A stretch of DNA of 64,000 nt from Halanaerobium saccharolyticum (lineage in GTDB: Bacteria; Bacillota; Halanaerobiia; Halanaerobiales; Halanaerobiaceae), in contig NZ_SNWX01000001.1 in assembly GCF_004362045.1 (NCBI RefSeq), forward strand, positions 1 through 64,000, written 5' to 3'. Positions 16,113-26,635 of this stretch are shown piece after piece. The position numbers and the translations under genes were made by a program. The notes below the pieces were generated by a model. The model was given only the letters and a program-made list of their open reading frames with translations. It had not been told where the DNA came from and ran no database searches. The number at the start of each line of letters is the position of its first letter. The stretch's first letter is position 1.

Positions 16113-16141
16113 TTGCAAAAGCTAAAAGCAGCTGTTATAAT
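16113..16141 (+). promoter_or_regulatory. promoter of tadA
   Basis: TTGCAA, 17 bases and TATAAT stand 46 bases before the tadA start. The transcript probably continues into the overlapping tRNA-Ser. Confidence 0.75.
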
Positions 16142-16187
16142 AGTTAATGTTGCAAGTTAAAATTTTGCACTATTCAGGAGATATTCT

Positions 16188-16652
16188 ATGGAAGATGATA
16201 TAAAATATATGCAGATGGCCCTGGCAGAAGCCAGGAAGGCTTATCATAGAGCTGAAGTTCCAATCGGTGCAGTTGTTGTCTGTGATGATCAGGTTGTTGG
16301 CCGTGGGTTTAATCTCCGGGAGCAAACTCAGGACCCAACTTCTCATGCCGAAATGATTGCTCTGAGAGAAGCTGCCGCAAATGAGGACAGCTGGCGTTTA
16401 GAAGATTGTCAGCTTTATGTGACTTTAGAGCCCTGCCCAATGTGTGCAGGTGCAATTTTACAGTCGCGAATTAAACGCCTTGTTTACGGTGCCAGTGATC
16501 CCAAAGCAGGAGCTGTCAGAAGCCTGTATCAGCTTTTAGATGATAACCGTTTTAATCATCAGGTAGAAGTTGAGGCAGGTGTACTGGAAAAAGAATCAGC
16601 TCAGCTTTTAAAAGATTTTTTCCGTGAGTTAAGATTACGGAAGGATGGGTGA
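16188..16652 (+). CDS. tadA: tRNA-specific adenosine deaminase
   Basis: TadA converts A34 of tRNA-Arg(ACG) to inosine. The 154-residue protein has the zinc and catalytic motifs HAEMIAL (HAE) and PCPMCAGA (PCxxC), and a typical N-terminus MEDDIKYMQMALAEA. Length is normal. The last 14 bases of the gene are also the first 14 bases of a tRNA-Ser, so the C-terminus LRLRKDG is partly dictated by the tRNA acceptor arm. Its target tRNA lies just upstream, which fits a functional cluster. Confidence 0.95.
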   Translation: MEDDIKYMQMALAEARKAYHRAEVPIGAVVVCDDQVVGRGFNLREQTQDPTSHAEMIALREAAANEDSWRLEDCQLYVTLEPCPMCAGAILQSRIKRLVYGASDPKAGAVRSLYQLLDDNRFNHQVEVEAGVLEKESAQLLKDFFRELRLRKDG

Positions 16653-16731
16653 GTCTGGCTGAAACCGCTTGACTCGAAATCAAGTAGACAGTTTTACTGT
16701 CTCGAGGGTTCGAATCCCTCTCCTTCCGCCA
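16639..16731 (+). tRNA. tRNA-Ser (CGA)
   Basis: Acceptor GGAAGGA pairs with TCCTTCC. The anticodon loop is CTCGAAA with anticodon CGA. A long variable arm (GACAG/CTGTC) marks it as a type II tRNA, and CCA is encoded. The 5' end lies inside tadA (16639-16652). With no promoter visible between them it is probably processed from the tadA mRNA. Confidence 0.95.
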
Positions 16732-16840
16732 TTAGATTTTATCATCCATAGAATTATATATAAATTTTAAAAGTAGAGACTTAGAATTGGAGTGATTGGA
16801 TTTTATCCGACCTCTTACTTCTTACCTCCTACTTCCTTAC

Positions 16841-16934
<94 letters not shown>

Positions 16935-16962
16935 AAAAACTTTATAATTTTTGTTAAGATTT

Positions 16963-17233
16963 GGCCGCACTAGATGGGGTGGTAGCGGTACCCTGTAACC
17001 TGCAAACCGCTAAAGCAGGATTGACGCCGTGGCTGAGGATTTTTTCTTTCAGGGTCTGGCCCTGATAAGTAGTGTTGACAATTGGGTCTCGCGCAATGAA
17101 GTCTTGTGAACCCCGTCAGATCCGGGAGGAAGCAGCGGTAAGCAAGTCGCTTCATGTGCCGCGAGGGTGCCTGATTCGAGCCAACTGTCAGGGTAACGCC
17201 TGGGGGAGAATTTTCGAAACACGGTGTGCGGTC
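16963..17233 (+). ncRNA. ffs: signal recognition particle RNA, long form with Alu domain
   Basis: This is the RNA scaffold of the SRP, which targets nascent membrane proteins. The 5' part (GCACTAGATGGGGTGGTAGC) is the Alu domain typical of Bacillus-type scRNA. The apical Ffh-binding hairpin contains GGGAGGAAGCAGCGG. The ends pair (GGCCGCAC at 16963 with GTGCGGTC at 17226-17233). Length is about 271 bases. The exact ends are set by this pairing. Confidence 0.93.
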
Positions 17234-17242
17234 ACTTTTTTA

Positions 17243-17266
17243 AAACACCCGGAATAGGGTGTTTTT
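17243..17266 (+). terminator. terminator of SRP RNA
   Basis: AAACACCC, a 6-base loop and GGGTGTTT, then Ts. It sits 10 bases after the RNA end and 33 bases before dnaX, so dnaX needs its own promoter or readthrough. Confidence 0.85.
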
Positions 17267-17298
17267 GTTATATAATACTATTTTTTGAGGTGAAAAAA

Positions 17299-19404
17299 AT
17301 GTCCTTTCTCTCTCTTTATCGAAAATATAGGCCAGAAAATTTCAATGATCTGATCGGTCAGGATCAGGTTAAACAGACTTTAAAAAATGCTCTAAAAAAT
17401 GATAGAGTAGCTCATGCCTATCTCTTTGCTGGTCCCCGGGGAACAGGAAAAACTTCGGCAGCGAAAGTTTTTGCCAAATCACTTAATTGTGCTAATCCAA
17501 CTCCGGATTTTGAACCCTGTGGTGAGTGTAATTCCTGTCAGCGGATAGAAAAGGGTAATTCTCTTGATGTAATTGAGATTGATGCTGCTTCTAATCGCGG
17601 TATTGACGAAATTAGAGAGCTGAGAGAAAAGGTCAAATTTTATCCTGGTGAAGGCAAACATAAGGTATATATTATAGATGAGGTGCATATGCTGACCAAA
17701 GGTGCCTTTAATGCTCTTTTAAAAACCTTAGAAGAGCCGCCCGAAAGTGTGGTTTTTATCCTGGCAACTACTGAACCACATGCGGTGATCACAACGATTA
17801 TGTCCCGCTGTCAGCGCTTTGATTTCACCTTACTAACTTTAACTAATCTTAAAAAACGTCTAAAATATATTGCTGATGCTGAAGGTTATGAGATTGACAA
17901 AGAAGCTCTTGATATTTTAGCCCGCAGTGCGCGGGGAGGGATGAGAGATGCGATCAGCCTTTTAGACCAGGCCATTTCTTTTAGTGATGGTCAGCTCAGT
18001 CTCGAAGAAGTATCCCGGATGCTGGGAAGGATTGATAAATCAGATTTAAAAGAATTTTTACTTCATTTGAGTAACAAAAAAAGCCAGCCTGCTTTAGAAT
18101 TATTAAATAAACAGCTCGAATCAGGGCTCGGTATAGAGAGATTTAGTGATGAGTTAATCGAATACTGCCGCGAATTACTTTTAATCAAAGAATGTGGTAT
18201 TGATTCTGGAATTCTCGAATATTCCCGCAGTTATTTAGAAGAAATTGCTTCTGCAGCTGCTAATTTAAGTACTAAAAAGATAACAAATATTATTGATGAA
18301 TTTGCATCTTTAAAAGATAAATTGCGCTCAAGTGCCAGACCCCGTTTACAATTGGAGATAAGTGTTATAAAATTAAGTAGTAGAGGGAGCAGCAGCAGTT
18401 CTCTGGAAGCAAGACTTTCAGAACTGGAATTCAAACTGGATAATTTCCTGACTAATCAGGATAGTTCTGAGTTTAAAAGTGGACTTGAGCTTGAGAAATC
18501 AGCTGCCGAAAAGTCGGAGCAGAAAAAAATTGAGAGCGGGAAAGATCAGTCTGAACCAACTCCAGAAGAAACTGCTGCAGATGAACCAGCAGCTGAGACA
18601 CACACACCAGCTGTTGAAGCTGATAAATCTTCAAAATCTGACCAATCTGGGCCAAAAAATAGGCAGGCCAAAAAACAGATAGAGTCTGTTAAAAAAGAAA
18701 AAAATGTGTCAGAAAAAGACACTTCCAGAAATGCTGGCAGTAATGCTGAAAGATCTAAACAGCAAAATCAAAATACAGCAGCCGCTGGAGCTGATATTAG
18801 TCTGAGCCAGGTTAAAGAAAGCTGGGCCCGGGTTTTAAAGGAAATCCGTCAGCTGGATATTTCGGTGCAGGCGCTTTTAAGAGAAGGTTCTCCCGCAGCA
18901 GTGGAAGGAAAAACAATAGTTATTGCTTTTCCGGAAGATAAAAAGTTCCACTACAAAGGAGCTGCTTCCAATGAGGCTTTAATTGCTCGAGTTTTAAGAA
19001 ATGTTTTAAATGAGGCAGTGGAACCGGAATTTCAGCTGGGAGCTAAAAAAAAAATAACTGAGCAGTCGGCAGATAGAGATTCTGACATTCAAACTGTTCA
19101 AAAAAATGTTGCCCAAACTGAAGCTGTTGATTTAGTTGAAGACAGCAGTCCAGCTGCAGGACAGTCGGAGCAGAAAACCAATCTCAGTCACAGTTCTGAG
19201 CCGGATGAGGCAGACGAATTTTCAAAAAGTGATCAACAAAAATCAGAAAAAAATGAATCAGAAGCTGAAGAACCTGCTTCTCAGGGGAGAGAACAAAAAC
19301 CTGAGCAGGCCGGTGATTTGGACATAGAAGCTTTAGCCAGGATTTTTTCTGGTGAGATTATAGAAGTGGACCAATCAATTTTAGAAAATAGAGGAGGAAA
19401 TTAA
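17299..19404 (+). CDS. dnaX: DNA polymerase III subunits gamma and tau
   Basis: This is the clamp-loader ATPase and organizer of the replisome. The ATG at 17299 ([20 protein letters not shown]) follows GAGGTG; the frame extends upstream into the SRP terminator, so that extension is rejected. Walker A is GPRGTGKT, the zinc module is CGECNSCQ, and Walker B is IIDEVHML. Residues about 385-495 are a Ser/Glu/Lys-rich linker. A folded region follows (about 505-580), then an acidic tail to 701. A run of ten As at 19045-19054 (codons 583-586) lies at the end of the folded part; slipping by one base either way meets a stop within three codons. Confidence 0.97.
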   Translation: MSFLSLYRKYRPENFNDLIGQDQVKQTLKNALKNDRVAHAYLFAGPRGTGKTSAAKVFAKSLNCANPTPDFEPCGECNSCQRIEKGNSLDVIEIDAASNRGIDEIRELREKVKFYPGEGKHKVYIIDEVHMLTKGAFNALLKTLEEPPESVVFILATTEPHAVITTIMSRCQRFDFTLLTLTNLKKRLKYIADAEGYEIDKEALDILARSARGGMRDAISLLDQAISFSDGQLSLEEVSRMLGRIDKSDLKEFLLHLSNKKSQPALELLNKQLESGLGIERFSDELIEYCRELLLIKECGIDSGILEYSRSYLEEIASAAANLSTKKITNIIDEFASLKDKLRSSARPRLQLEISVIKLSSRGSSSSSLEARLSELEFKLDNFLTNQDSSEFKSGLELEKSAAEKSEQKKIESGKDQSEPTPEETAADEPAAETHTPAVEADKSSKSDQSGPKNRQAKKQIESVKKEKNVSEKDTSRNAGSNAERSKQQNQNTAAAGADISLSQVKESWARVLKEIRQLDISVQALLREGSPAAVEGKTIVIAFPEDKKFHYKGAASNEALIARVLRNVLNEAVEPEFQLGAKKKITEQSADRDSDIQTVQKNVAQTEAVDLVEDSSPAAGQSEQKTNLSHSSEPDEADEFSKSDQQKSEKNESEAEEPASQGREQKPEQAGDLDIEALARIFSGEIIEVDQSILENRGGN

Positions 19405-19405
19405 A

Positions 19406-19714
19406 ATGAATATGCAAAAAATGATGAAACAGGCACAGAAGATGCAGGCCAAGATGGCCAAGATGCAGGAAGAGCTGGAAGATAAGACACTTGAGGCAAC
19501 TGCAGGTGGTGGAGCTGTTAAGGTAGTAGTTAATGGTAAGCAGGAAGTTGTTGATCTGCAGATTGATCCTGAAGTAGTTGACCCGGAGGATGTAGAAATG
19601 CTGGAAGATTTAGTACTGGCAGCTGTTAATCAGGGTATGCGCGAAATGCAGGAAATGGTAAATGATGAAATGGGTAAAGTAACTGGTGGTATGAATCTAC
19701 CAGGGATGCCCTAA
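19406..19714 (+). CDS. ybaB: nucleoid-associated protein YbaB/EbfC
   Basis: This small dimeric DNA-binding protein has 102 residues. It has the typical [19 protein letters not shown] coiled coil and the [16 protein letters not shown] strand region, and ends in a Met/Gly-rich tail. It lies between dnaX and recR, the classic conserved trio. GGAGG is upstream. Its stop overlaps the recR start by one base (TAATG). Confidence 0.95.
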   Translation: MNMQKMMKQAQKMQAKMAKMQEELEDKTLEATAGGGAVKVVVNGKQEVVDLQIDPEVVDPEDVEMLEDLVLAAVNQGMREMQEMVNDEMGKVTGGMNLPGMP

Positions 19715-20313
19715 TGAATCCATATCCTAAACCAATGGGGAAATTGATCGGCGAGCTCAGTAAACTGCCCGGTATCGGGCCTAAAACTGCTCGCCGTCTT
19801 TCTTTTTATATACTGGGCCAGCCCAAAAATGATGTAAAAACCCTGTCAGATGCCCTGATTGAAGCCCGGGAGAAGATCAATTATTGTTCTAACTGTAACC
19901 ATTTGACTGAGGGAGAGACCTGTACTTTCTGTCAGTCTGAGGAGCGGGATAGGACTTCGATTTGTGTAGTGGAAAGCCCCCGGGATGTAGTTGCAATGGA
20001 AAAGACCGGAGAATACAACGGTCTTTATCATGTGCTGCACGGAGCTATCTCACCGATGGATGGAATTGGGCCTGATGAAATAAAAATTCGTTCCCTGATT
20101 CCCCGTCTGGAAAAGGATCATGTCCAGGAGATTATTGTAGCCACTGACCCTAATGCAGAAGGTGATGCTACTGCAATGTATCTTGCTAAATTGATTAAAC
20201 CTCTGGGAGTTAAAGTGACCCGGATCGCTCACGGAATTCCTGTCGGCGGCGACTTAGAATATGCAGATGAGGTAACCCTCTCCAAGGCTTTAGAGGGAAG
20301 AAGAGAGTTATAA
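19714..20313 (+). CDS. recR: recombination protein RecR
   Basis: RecR acts with RecO and RecF to load RecA at gaps. The 199-residue protein shows the helix-hairpin-helix ([12 protein letters not shown]), the four-cysteine zinc finger ([16 protein letters not shown]) and a Toprim domain ([15 protein letters not shown], then [12 protein letters not shown]). Length is normal. Translation is coupled to ybaB. Confidence 0.97.
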   Translation: MNPYPKPMGKLIGELSKLPGIGPKTARRLSFYILGQPKNDVKTLSDALIEAREKINYCSNCNHLTEGETCTFCQSEERDRTSICVVESPRDVVAMEKTGEYNGLYHVLHGAISPMDGIGPDEIKIRSLIPRLEKDHVQEIIVATDPNAEGDATAMYLAKLIKPLGVKVTRIAHGIPVGGDLEYADEVTLSKALEGRREL

Positions 20314-20323
20314 ATATTACAGT

Positions 20324-20371
20324 TACCGTTTACCTGTCGAATTTTGTCGTTAATTCGACAGGTAAACGGTA
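20324..20371. repeat. palindromic repeat, family A (complete copy)
   Basis: The arms TACCGTTTACCTGTCGA and TCGACAGGTAAACGGTA pair perfectly over 17 bp around a 14-base loop. A near copy lies at 37730-37787 and a right-half copy at 20461. Here it starts 11 bases after the recR stop. It is followed by GGTGCAC, also shared by the half copy. Confidence 0.85.
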
Positions 20372-20385
20372 GGTGCACAAGGAGA

Positions 20386-20409
20386 AGTCCCCTGAACGGG
20401 GGCTTTTTT
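20386..20409 (+). terminator. terminator after recR
   Basis: AGTCCCC, a 5-base loop and GGGGGCT form a stem followed by seven Ts. It probably ends the dnaX-ybaB-recR operon. Confidence 0.8.
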
Positions 20410-20460
20410 TAAAATTAAAACTAAAATTGGAGCACAAAATGGGATATATTTCGCTAAAAT

Positions 20461-20477
20461 TCGACAAGTAAACGGTA
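20461..20477. repeat. half copy of palindromic repeat, family A
   Basis: TCGACAAGTAAACGGTA matches the right arm of the complete copies (one base different from the 20355 arm, identical to the 37771 arm). It is followed by GGTGCACG. It ends 17 bases before the guaB -35 box. No left arm is nearby. Confidence 0.7.
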
Positions 20478-20494
20478 GGTGCACGTTTTACAGC

Positions 20495-20523
20495 TTGACA
20501 TTAGCCCTGAGCTTTGTTAAAAT
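20495..20523 (+). promoter_or_regulatory. promoter of guaB
   Basis: A consensus TTGACA, 17 bases and TAAAAT. The untranslated leader is about 135 bases and AT-rich. I see no purine riboswitch fold or PurR box in it. Confidence 0.85.
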
Positions 20524-20635
20524 ACTTAAAATATTAGATTGTTCTTACGGCATAATAATTATCCAATTATCTCATTTTATTACATATCAATGAGGGTTAG
20601 TTTTGCAGTTTTCAGTTCATAATTTTAAGTATTAA

Positions 20636-22126
<1,491 letters not shown>

Positions 22127-22145
22127 GTCAAAATTTTTTAGTATG

Positions 22146-22182
22146 CTCTCTGTTCTTTTTCCGGCAGAGAGTTTTTCTTTTT
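22146..22182 (+). terminator. terminator of guaB
   Basis: CTCTCTG pairs with CAGAGAG around a 12-base loop, followed by a T-rich tail. The remaining 230 bases up to trxB are AT-rich and hold no gene that I can see. Confidence 0.85.
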
Positions 22183-22415
22183 GGACAGGCCAAAAGAGAA
22201 TAAAATAGAACAAAAGTGATTCAGACTTTGCTGTTAGCACCTGCTTTGTTGCTAGTTTTACAGAAATATAGGCTAAATAGTATTAAGATTATATCTGTAA
22301 GTTAAAAGTTTATCTTATAAACAAAAAATAAAAAATATTATATATCTCACACAAAGCACCTAAAAACACTTTAGAACAAAAAATGTTAGCAAAGTTGATA
22401 ACAGGGGGAATTAAA

Positions 22416-23471
22416 ATGAACGAAAAAATTAGACAGGAAGAAAATTTAATTATTATTGGTGGAGGACCCGGTGGTCTTTCTGCCTCAATTTATGCAGCCC
22501 GGAATGGAGTTGCACCACTGGTTTTAAATGGTCCGGAACCAGGGGGTCAGATTACAACAACTTCTGAACTGGAAAACTATCCCGGCTTTCCGGAGCCGAT
22601 TGGTGGTTTTGAATTATCTCAAAAAATGACCGAGCAGGCCGAAAATTTTGGTGTGCGTTTAGAATACGAAAGTGCAGAAGAAATTGATTTTTCTGGAGAC
22701 AAATTTACTGTTAAAACAGAAATGGGCGAATATATTGCAGACTCGATAATTATAGCAACAGGAGCCGAGCCTAGAACTCTGGGACTTGATAAGGAAGATA
22801 AATTTCGAGGTAATGGAGTTTCTTATTGTGCAACCTGTGATGCCGCTTTCTTTAAAAACAAAGAAGTAGCGATCGTCGGTGGTGGTGATACCGCTTTATG
22901 GGAGGCAACTTTTTTATCTAAATTTGCTGCTAAGGTTTATATCCTGCACCGCCGCGATAAATTTAGAGGTGCCAAGATTCTCGGTGACAGAGTAAAGGCT
23001 AAAGAAAATATCGAGATCCTCTGGGATACAGAGGTTAAAAGCCTTAATGGGGAAAACAAATTAGAAGGTATCCAGATCTTTAATAATAAAAATGGTGAAG
23101 AAAGACTGCTGGAAGTCGATGGGATGTTTGTTGCTATTGGTCATCAGCCGAGAACCGAATGCCTCAAAGGCCAGATTGATTTAGATGACTACGGCTATAT
23201 TCTAACAGATAAGAAACAGCACACCAATATCCCGGGAGTTTTTGCCTGTGGAGATGTCCAGGATCCCGATTACAGACAGGTTGTTGTGGCAGCTGGTTCT
23301 GGAGCTAAAGCTGCAATCGAAGCTTCCGAATATATTGAAGAAAAGGAAGATTCTTTCCCTGCCAGAGAGGTTAAGATTAAAGATTTTACAGGCGAAAAGA
23401 ATGAAGATAGCCAGGAAGATGGGGCTGAAAAAGAAGAAGGAAGTTTAAGCCTCAGTTTAAACCTGGATTAA
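22416..23471 (+). CDS. trxB: thioredoxin reductase
   Basis: This FAD/NADPH enzyme reduces thioredoxin. It has the FAD motif GGGPGGLSASIYAA, the redox pair CATC in SYCATCDAAFF, the NADPH motif VGGGDTALWEA and the second FAD motif GVFACGDVQD. The ATG at 22416 follows AGGGGGAA by 6 bases. At 351 residues it is some 40 longer than usual: after the normal end (ASEYIEEKE) there is an acidic, flexible tail ending LSLSLNLD. Its substrate trxA is at 49.5 kb. Confidence 0.92.
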   Translation: MNEKIRQEENLIIIGGGPGGLSASIYAARNGVAPLVLNGPEPGGQITTTSELENYPGFPEPIGGFELSQKMTEQAENFGVRLEYESAEEIDFSGDKFTVKTEMGEYIADSIIIATGAEPRTLGLDKEDKFRGNGVSYCATCDAAFFKNKEVAIVGGGDTALWEATFLSKFAAKVYILHRRDKFRGAKILGDRVKAKENIEILWDTEVKSLNGENKLEGIQIFNNKNGEERLLEVDGMFVAIGHQPRTECLKGQIDLDDYGYILTDKKQHTNIPGVFACGDVQDPDYRQVVVAAGSGAKAAIEASEYIEEKEDSFPAREVKIKDFTGEKNEDSQEDGAEKEEGSLSLSLNLD

Positions 23472-23512
23472 ATCTAAAACTAAAAATATAATTATAAACC
23501 TTGATAATCTAG

Positions 23513-23560
23513 CCGGCGGGTATTCTTGAGAAGTTCAAGAATGCTGAAGTCGGTTTTTTT
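23513..23560 (+). terminator. terminator of trxB
   Basis: The inner stem TATTCTTGA/TTCAAGAAT has a 4-base loop. The outer CCG/CGG pairing is followed by seven Ts. Confidence 0.75.
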
Positions 23561-23616
23561 CTTTTTTGAATCGGTGAAAACCCACAATTATTATTTATTT
23601 TGCAGCTGGAGTCTCA

Positions 23617-23645
23617 TTGCATTAACAGAGGGATTATTATATAAT
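23617..23645 (+). promoter_or_regulatory. promoter of the tmk operon
   Basis: TTGCAT, 17 bases and TATAAT lie 51 bases before the tmk start. Confidence 0.7.
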
Positions 23646-23696
23646 TATATTATAAATAAGATTATTTTAACAAAGTTTAGAGAGGGGCTGGCCGTT

Positions 23697-24323
23697 TTGG
23701 CAGAAGGTTTTTTTATTACATTCGAGGGAATTGAGGGCTCAGGTAAGACCACCCAGATTAATTTACTGGCAGAATATCTGCGGGAGCAGGGTTATCAGGT
23801 TTTAGTTAGCCGGGAGCCGGGTGGAACAGCTCTGGGAGAAAAAATCAGGGAGCTGCTTTTAGATCCTCAATATGATTCGATGGACTACAGAACAGAGATT
23901 CTTCTTTATGCTGCCGATAGAGCTCAGCATGTTAGAGAAAAAATTAAACCTGCTTTAGAGCAGGGGAAAATTGTTATTTCAGATAGATTTGTGGATTCTA
24001 ATCTTGCTTACCAGGCAGCCGGCCGCGGTCTTGATTATGAGATGGTATATCAAATCAATGACTGGGTAATTGATTCTACCTGGCCGGACTTAACTTTTAT
24101 TTTAGATATTGAGATCAAAGAAGGTTTAAAAAGAGCCCGGGCACTCAGCCTGGATGAAGCAGGAGATAGACTGGAACGAGAAGTTGATGATTTCCATCAG
24201 CGGGTTAGAGACGCTTATCTGGAGATGGCAGAGGGCGAAAGATTTGCCCTGGTAGATGCGGGTGGAGACAGAGAAGAGGTCCAGAAAAATATAAAAAAAA
24301 TTATCGCCAGGAGGTTATTCTAA
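23697..24323 (+). CDS. tmk: thymidylate kinase
   Basis: Tmk phosphorylates dTMP to dTDP. The 208-residue protein starts at TTG 23697, 8 bases after AGGGGC, giving the usual N-terminus FFITFEGIEGSGKTTQ. The P-loop is EGIEGSGKT. The DRY-like DRFVDSNLAYQAAGRGL and the TFILDI strand are present. The frame runs further upstream through the promoter, so longer starts are rejected. It heads the tmk-darA-holB-ricT-yabA-trmN-rsmI run. Confidence 0.95.
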   Translation: MAEGFFITFEGIEGSGKTTQINLLAEYLREQGYQVLVSREPGGTALGEKIRELLLDPQYDSMDYRTEILLYAADRAQHVREKIKPALEQGKIVISDRFVDSNLAYQAAGRGLDYEMVYQINDWVIDSTWPDLTFILDIEIKEGLKRARALSLDEAGDRLEREVDDFHQRVRDAYLEMAEGERFALVDAGGDREEVQKNIKKIIARRLF

Positions 24324-24682
24324 TGGAAAAAAGAGCAGAATCAGGTAAAACAGTAAAAATGGTGGTTGCTGTAGTTCATGATCACGATGCGGCTGACTTG
24401 CTGGAGTCGCTGACAACTTCGGGTTTTCAGGCTACAAAAATGGCCTCAACAGGTGGATTTTTAAGAGAAGGTAACACCACCTTTATGATCGGCTCCGATC
24501 AGGAACATGTAGAAGAAGTGCTGGATATCATTAGAGAAAACTGTGAGTCACGCAAAAAAACTGTGGCCCCGATGTCACCTGTTGCAAATTCGTTAGAAGG
24601 TTATTATTCTTTTCCAATGGAAATCAAAATTGGAGGAGCAACCGTATTTATCATTGATGTCGAACAGTTTATCAAAATGTAG
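24323..24682 (+). CDS. darA: cyclic-di-AMP receptor, PII-like (DarA/YaaQ)
   Basis: This 119-residue protein of the DUF970 family binds cyclic di-AMP as a trimer. Visible features are the MVVAVVHDHDAADLLESL opening, the TKMASTGGFLREGNTTFMIG ligand region and a C-terminal GGATVFIIDVEQF strand. It overlaps the tmk stop by one base. Cyclic di-AMP controls potassium and osmolyte balance in Firmicutes. Confidence 0.9.
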   Translation: MEKRAESGKTVKMVVAVVHDHDAADLLESLTTSGFQATKMASTGGFLREGNTTFMIGSDQEHVEEVLDIIRENCESRKKTVAPMSPVANSLEGYYSFPMEIKIGGATVFIIDVEQFIKM

Positions 24683-24791
24683 AGCAGTTATTTAAAATAT
24701 AGAGTTTTTAATTAAGATTTAGAAGAGTTAATAAGCTGTGGTCTAATTTAAATGATAAAGTGTAGTTTATAATAAATAGAGGAGTTTTTAA

Positions 24792-25781
24792 ATGAGTTTT
24801 AACTCAGTTATCGGACAAAAAGAAGCGGTAGAAATACTGCAGGATGAAATAAAAGATGATCGAATCAGCCATGCCTATCTGTTTTCTGCTAAAGAGGGCA
24901 GCGGCAAATCAAAGCTGGCTTTTGAATTTGCAAAGGCCAGTTTTTGTGAGGAAGCTGAGGCTGACAGCTGCGGCAGCTGTATTAACTGCCGTAAAATGGA
25001 TCACCAGAACCACCCTGATTTTAAGGTGATTTCTGTGCTGGAAGGCAAAAGCGCGATTTCTATCGATCAGATCAGAGAGTTAAAAAAAGAGATTGCCTAT
25101 AAGCCCTATGACAGTGATCATAAAATTTACGTTATGGAAACAGCCGAAAAGATGACAAAAGAAGCAGCAAATTCGCTTTTAAAGACTTTAGAAGAACCTC
25201 CTTCTTTTGCCACAATTATCTTATTGGTCGAGGACAGCGGTAAACTGCTGCCGACAATAGTTTCGCGCTGTCAGCAGATCAAGCTGCGTAATGTAAGTAA
25301 AGAGAAAATCAAGGAGCTGCTTTTAGCGGAGGGCCTGGAGGTTGAGCGGGCGGAAATAGTCAGCAGTACTGCAGCTGGAAGTCCGGGTAAGGCGCTGGAG
25401 ATTATAAAGATCGACGATTATTTTGAGCAGCGTCAGCAAATTTATGATTTTTTAAAAGATATTAATTCCAAAAACACAATCGAAATTTTTCAAATCACAG
25501 AAAAATTATCTTCACTGCTGAAAGCTGATTTTCCCTGTTTTAATTTGCTATCAGACTGGTATCGCGATATAATGATGATTAAACAGGATTATCTGGATGC
25601 AGTGACCAATAAAGACTATTTTGAGGAATTAAAAGAGCTGGCTGCAGAGCTTAGTCTGCAGAATATAATTAGAAATTTGGAGTTGATAGCCCAGAGTGAA
25701 GAATATATTGAACGCAATATTAGAGAAGAACTTAGTCTGGAAGTCTTATTTTTCAAACTGCGCCAGCCTGATCAAGAATAG
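24792..25781 (+). CDS. holB: DNA polymerase III, delta' subunit
   Basis: This is a clamp-loader subunit related to DnaX. The 329-residue protein has SHAYLFSAKEGSGKSKLA (P-loop form), a zinc module (CGSCINCRKMDHQNHPDF), [14 protein letters not shown], the VSRCQQI sensor region and a helical collar domain. It begins 109 bases after darA, with GAGGAG upstream. Confidence 0.93.
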   Translation: MSFNSVIGQKEAVEILQDEIKDDRISHAYLFSAKEGSGKSKLAFEFAKASFCEEAEADSCGSCINCRKMDHQNHPDFKVISVLEGKSAISIDQIRELKKEIAYKPYDSDHKIYVMETAEKMTKEAANSLLKTLEEPPSFATIILLVEDSGKLLPTIVSRCQQIKLRNVSKEKIKELLLAEGLEVERAEIVSSTAAGSPGKALEIIKIDDYFEQRQQIYDFLKDINSKNTIEIFQITEKLSSLLKADFPCFNLLSDWYRDIMMIKQDYLDAVTNKDYFEELKELAAELSLQNIIRNLELIAQSEEYIERNIREELSLEVLFFKLRQPDQE

Positions 25782-25802
25782 ATAAATGAGGTGTTTAATT
25801 TA

Positions 25803-26615
25803 ATGAAGACGGTAGTTGGAGTAAGTTTTAAAAAAGCCGGAAAAATCTATTATTTTGATCCTGGTGAACTGGAAATAAAAACCGGAGATTATGTAATAGT
25901 AGAAACCGCCCGCGGTATAGAATATGCCGAAGTTGTGGTTGGCAAAAAAGAAATATCAGATGACGAAATAGTTGCGCCTTTAAAAGATGTTATCAGAAAG
26001 GCCACTTTAAAAGATAGAGATAAACATGAGAAGAATTTAGCACTGGAAGCAGAAGCTTATGACATTTGTCTGGATAAAATTGAGAAACACGGACTGCCGA
26101 TGAAGCTGATAGATGTAGAATATACTTTTGATCACAATAAGATTATATTCTATTTTACAGCAGATGGCAGAGTTGACTTTAGAGAACTTGTTAAAGATTT
26201 AGCATCAGTTTTTAAAACTAGAATTGAGCTGCGTCAGATTGGAGTCCGGGATGAGGCCAAAATGCTTGGTGGTTTAGGTCCCTGCGGCTTACCTGTCTGC
26301 TGTGCGACATTTTTACGCGATTTTCAGCCGATTTCAATTAAAATGGCAAAAAAGCAGGATTTATCACTCAATCCTTCCAAAATATCAGGTCTCTGCGGCC
26401 GTTTAATGTGCTGTCTGCGCTATGAAGCTCAGACCTATAAAGCCCTTAAAAGATTAATGCCCAATATAGGCGAAAAAATTGAGCTTGAGATGGGTAAAGG
26501 AAAAGTTGTTGACCGCAATCTGGTCAAACACACTGTAGAAGTTGATATTGGAACAGAAGAAAATATAGAAGTAGATGTAGAGGAACTGGACGAATATGAT
26601 TTAGATTTAGATTGA
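25803..26615 (+). CDS. ricT: PSP1-domain protein RicT (YaaT), Y-complex subunit
   Basis: RicT with RicA and RicF forms an Fe-S complex that guides RNase Y-dependent mRNA processing in Bacillus. The 270-residue protein carries the PSP1 region and a cysteine-rich core: LGPCGLPVCCATFLRDFQP and SGLCGRLMCCLRYE. The ATG at 25803 is 10 bases after TGAGGTG; the upstream in-frame GTG lies within that site. Confidence 0.9.
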   Translation: MKTVVGVSFKKAGKIYYFDPGELEIKTGDYVIVETARGIEYAEVVVGKKEISDDEIVAPLKDVIRKATLKDRDKHEKNLALEAEAYDICLDKIEKHGLPMKLIDVEYTFDHNKIIFYFTADGRVDFRELVKDLASVFKTRIELRQIGVRDEAKMLGGLGPCGLPVCCATFLRDFQPISIKMAKKQDLSLNPSKISGLCGRLMCCLRYEAQTYKALKRLMPNIGEKIELEMGKGKVVDRNLVKHTVEVDIGTEENIEVDVEELDEYDLDLD

Positions 26616-26635
26616 ATGGAAAGGAAGGAAATTTA

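Noticed and set aside
17224-17298. Longer N-terminus for dnaX
   Set aside because: The extension runs through the SRP RNA end and its terminator; the family start [12 protein letters not shown] has its own ribosome-binding site.
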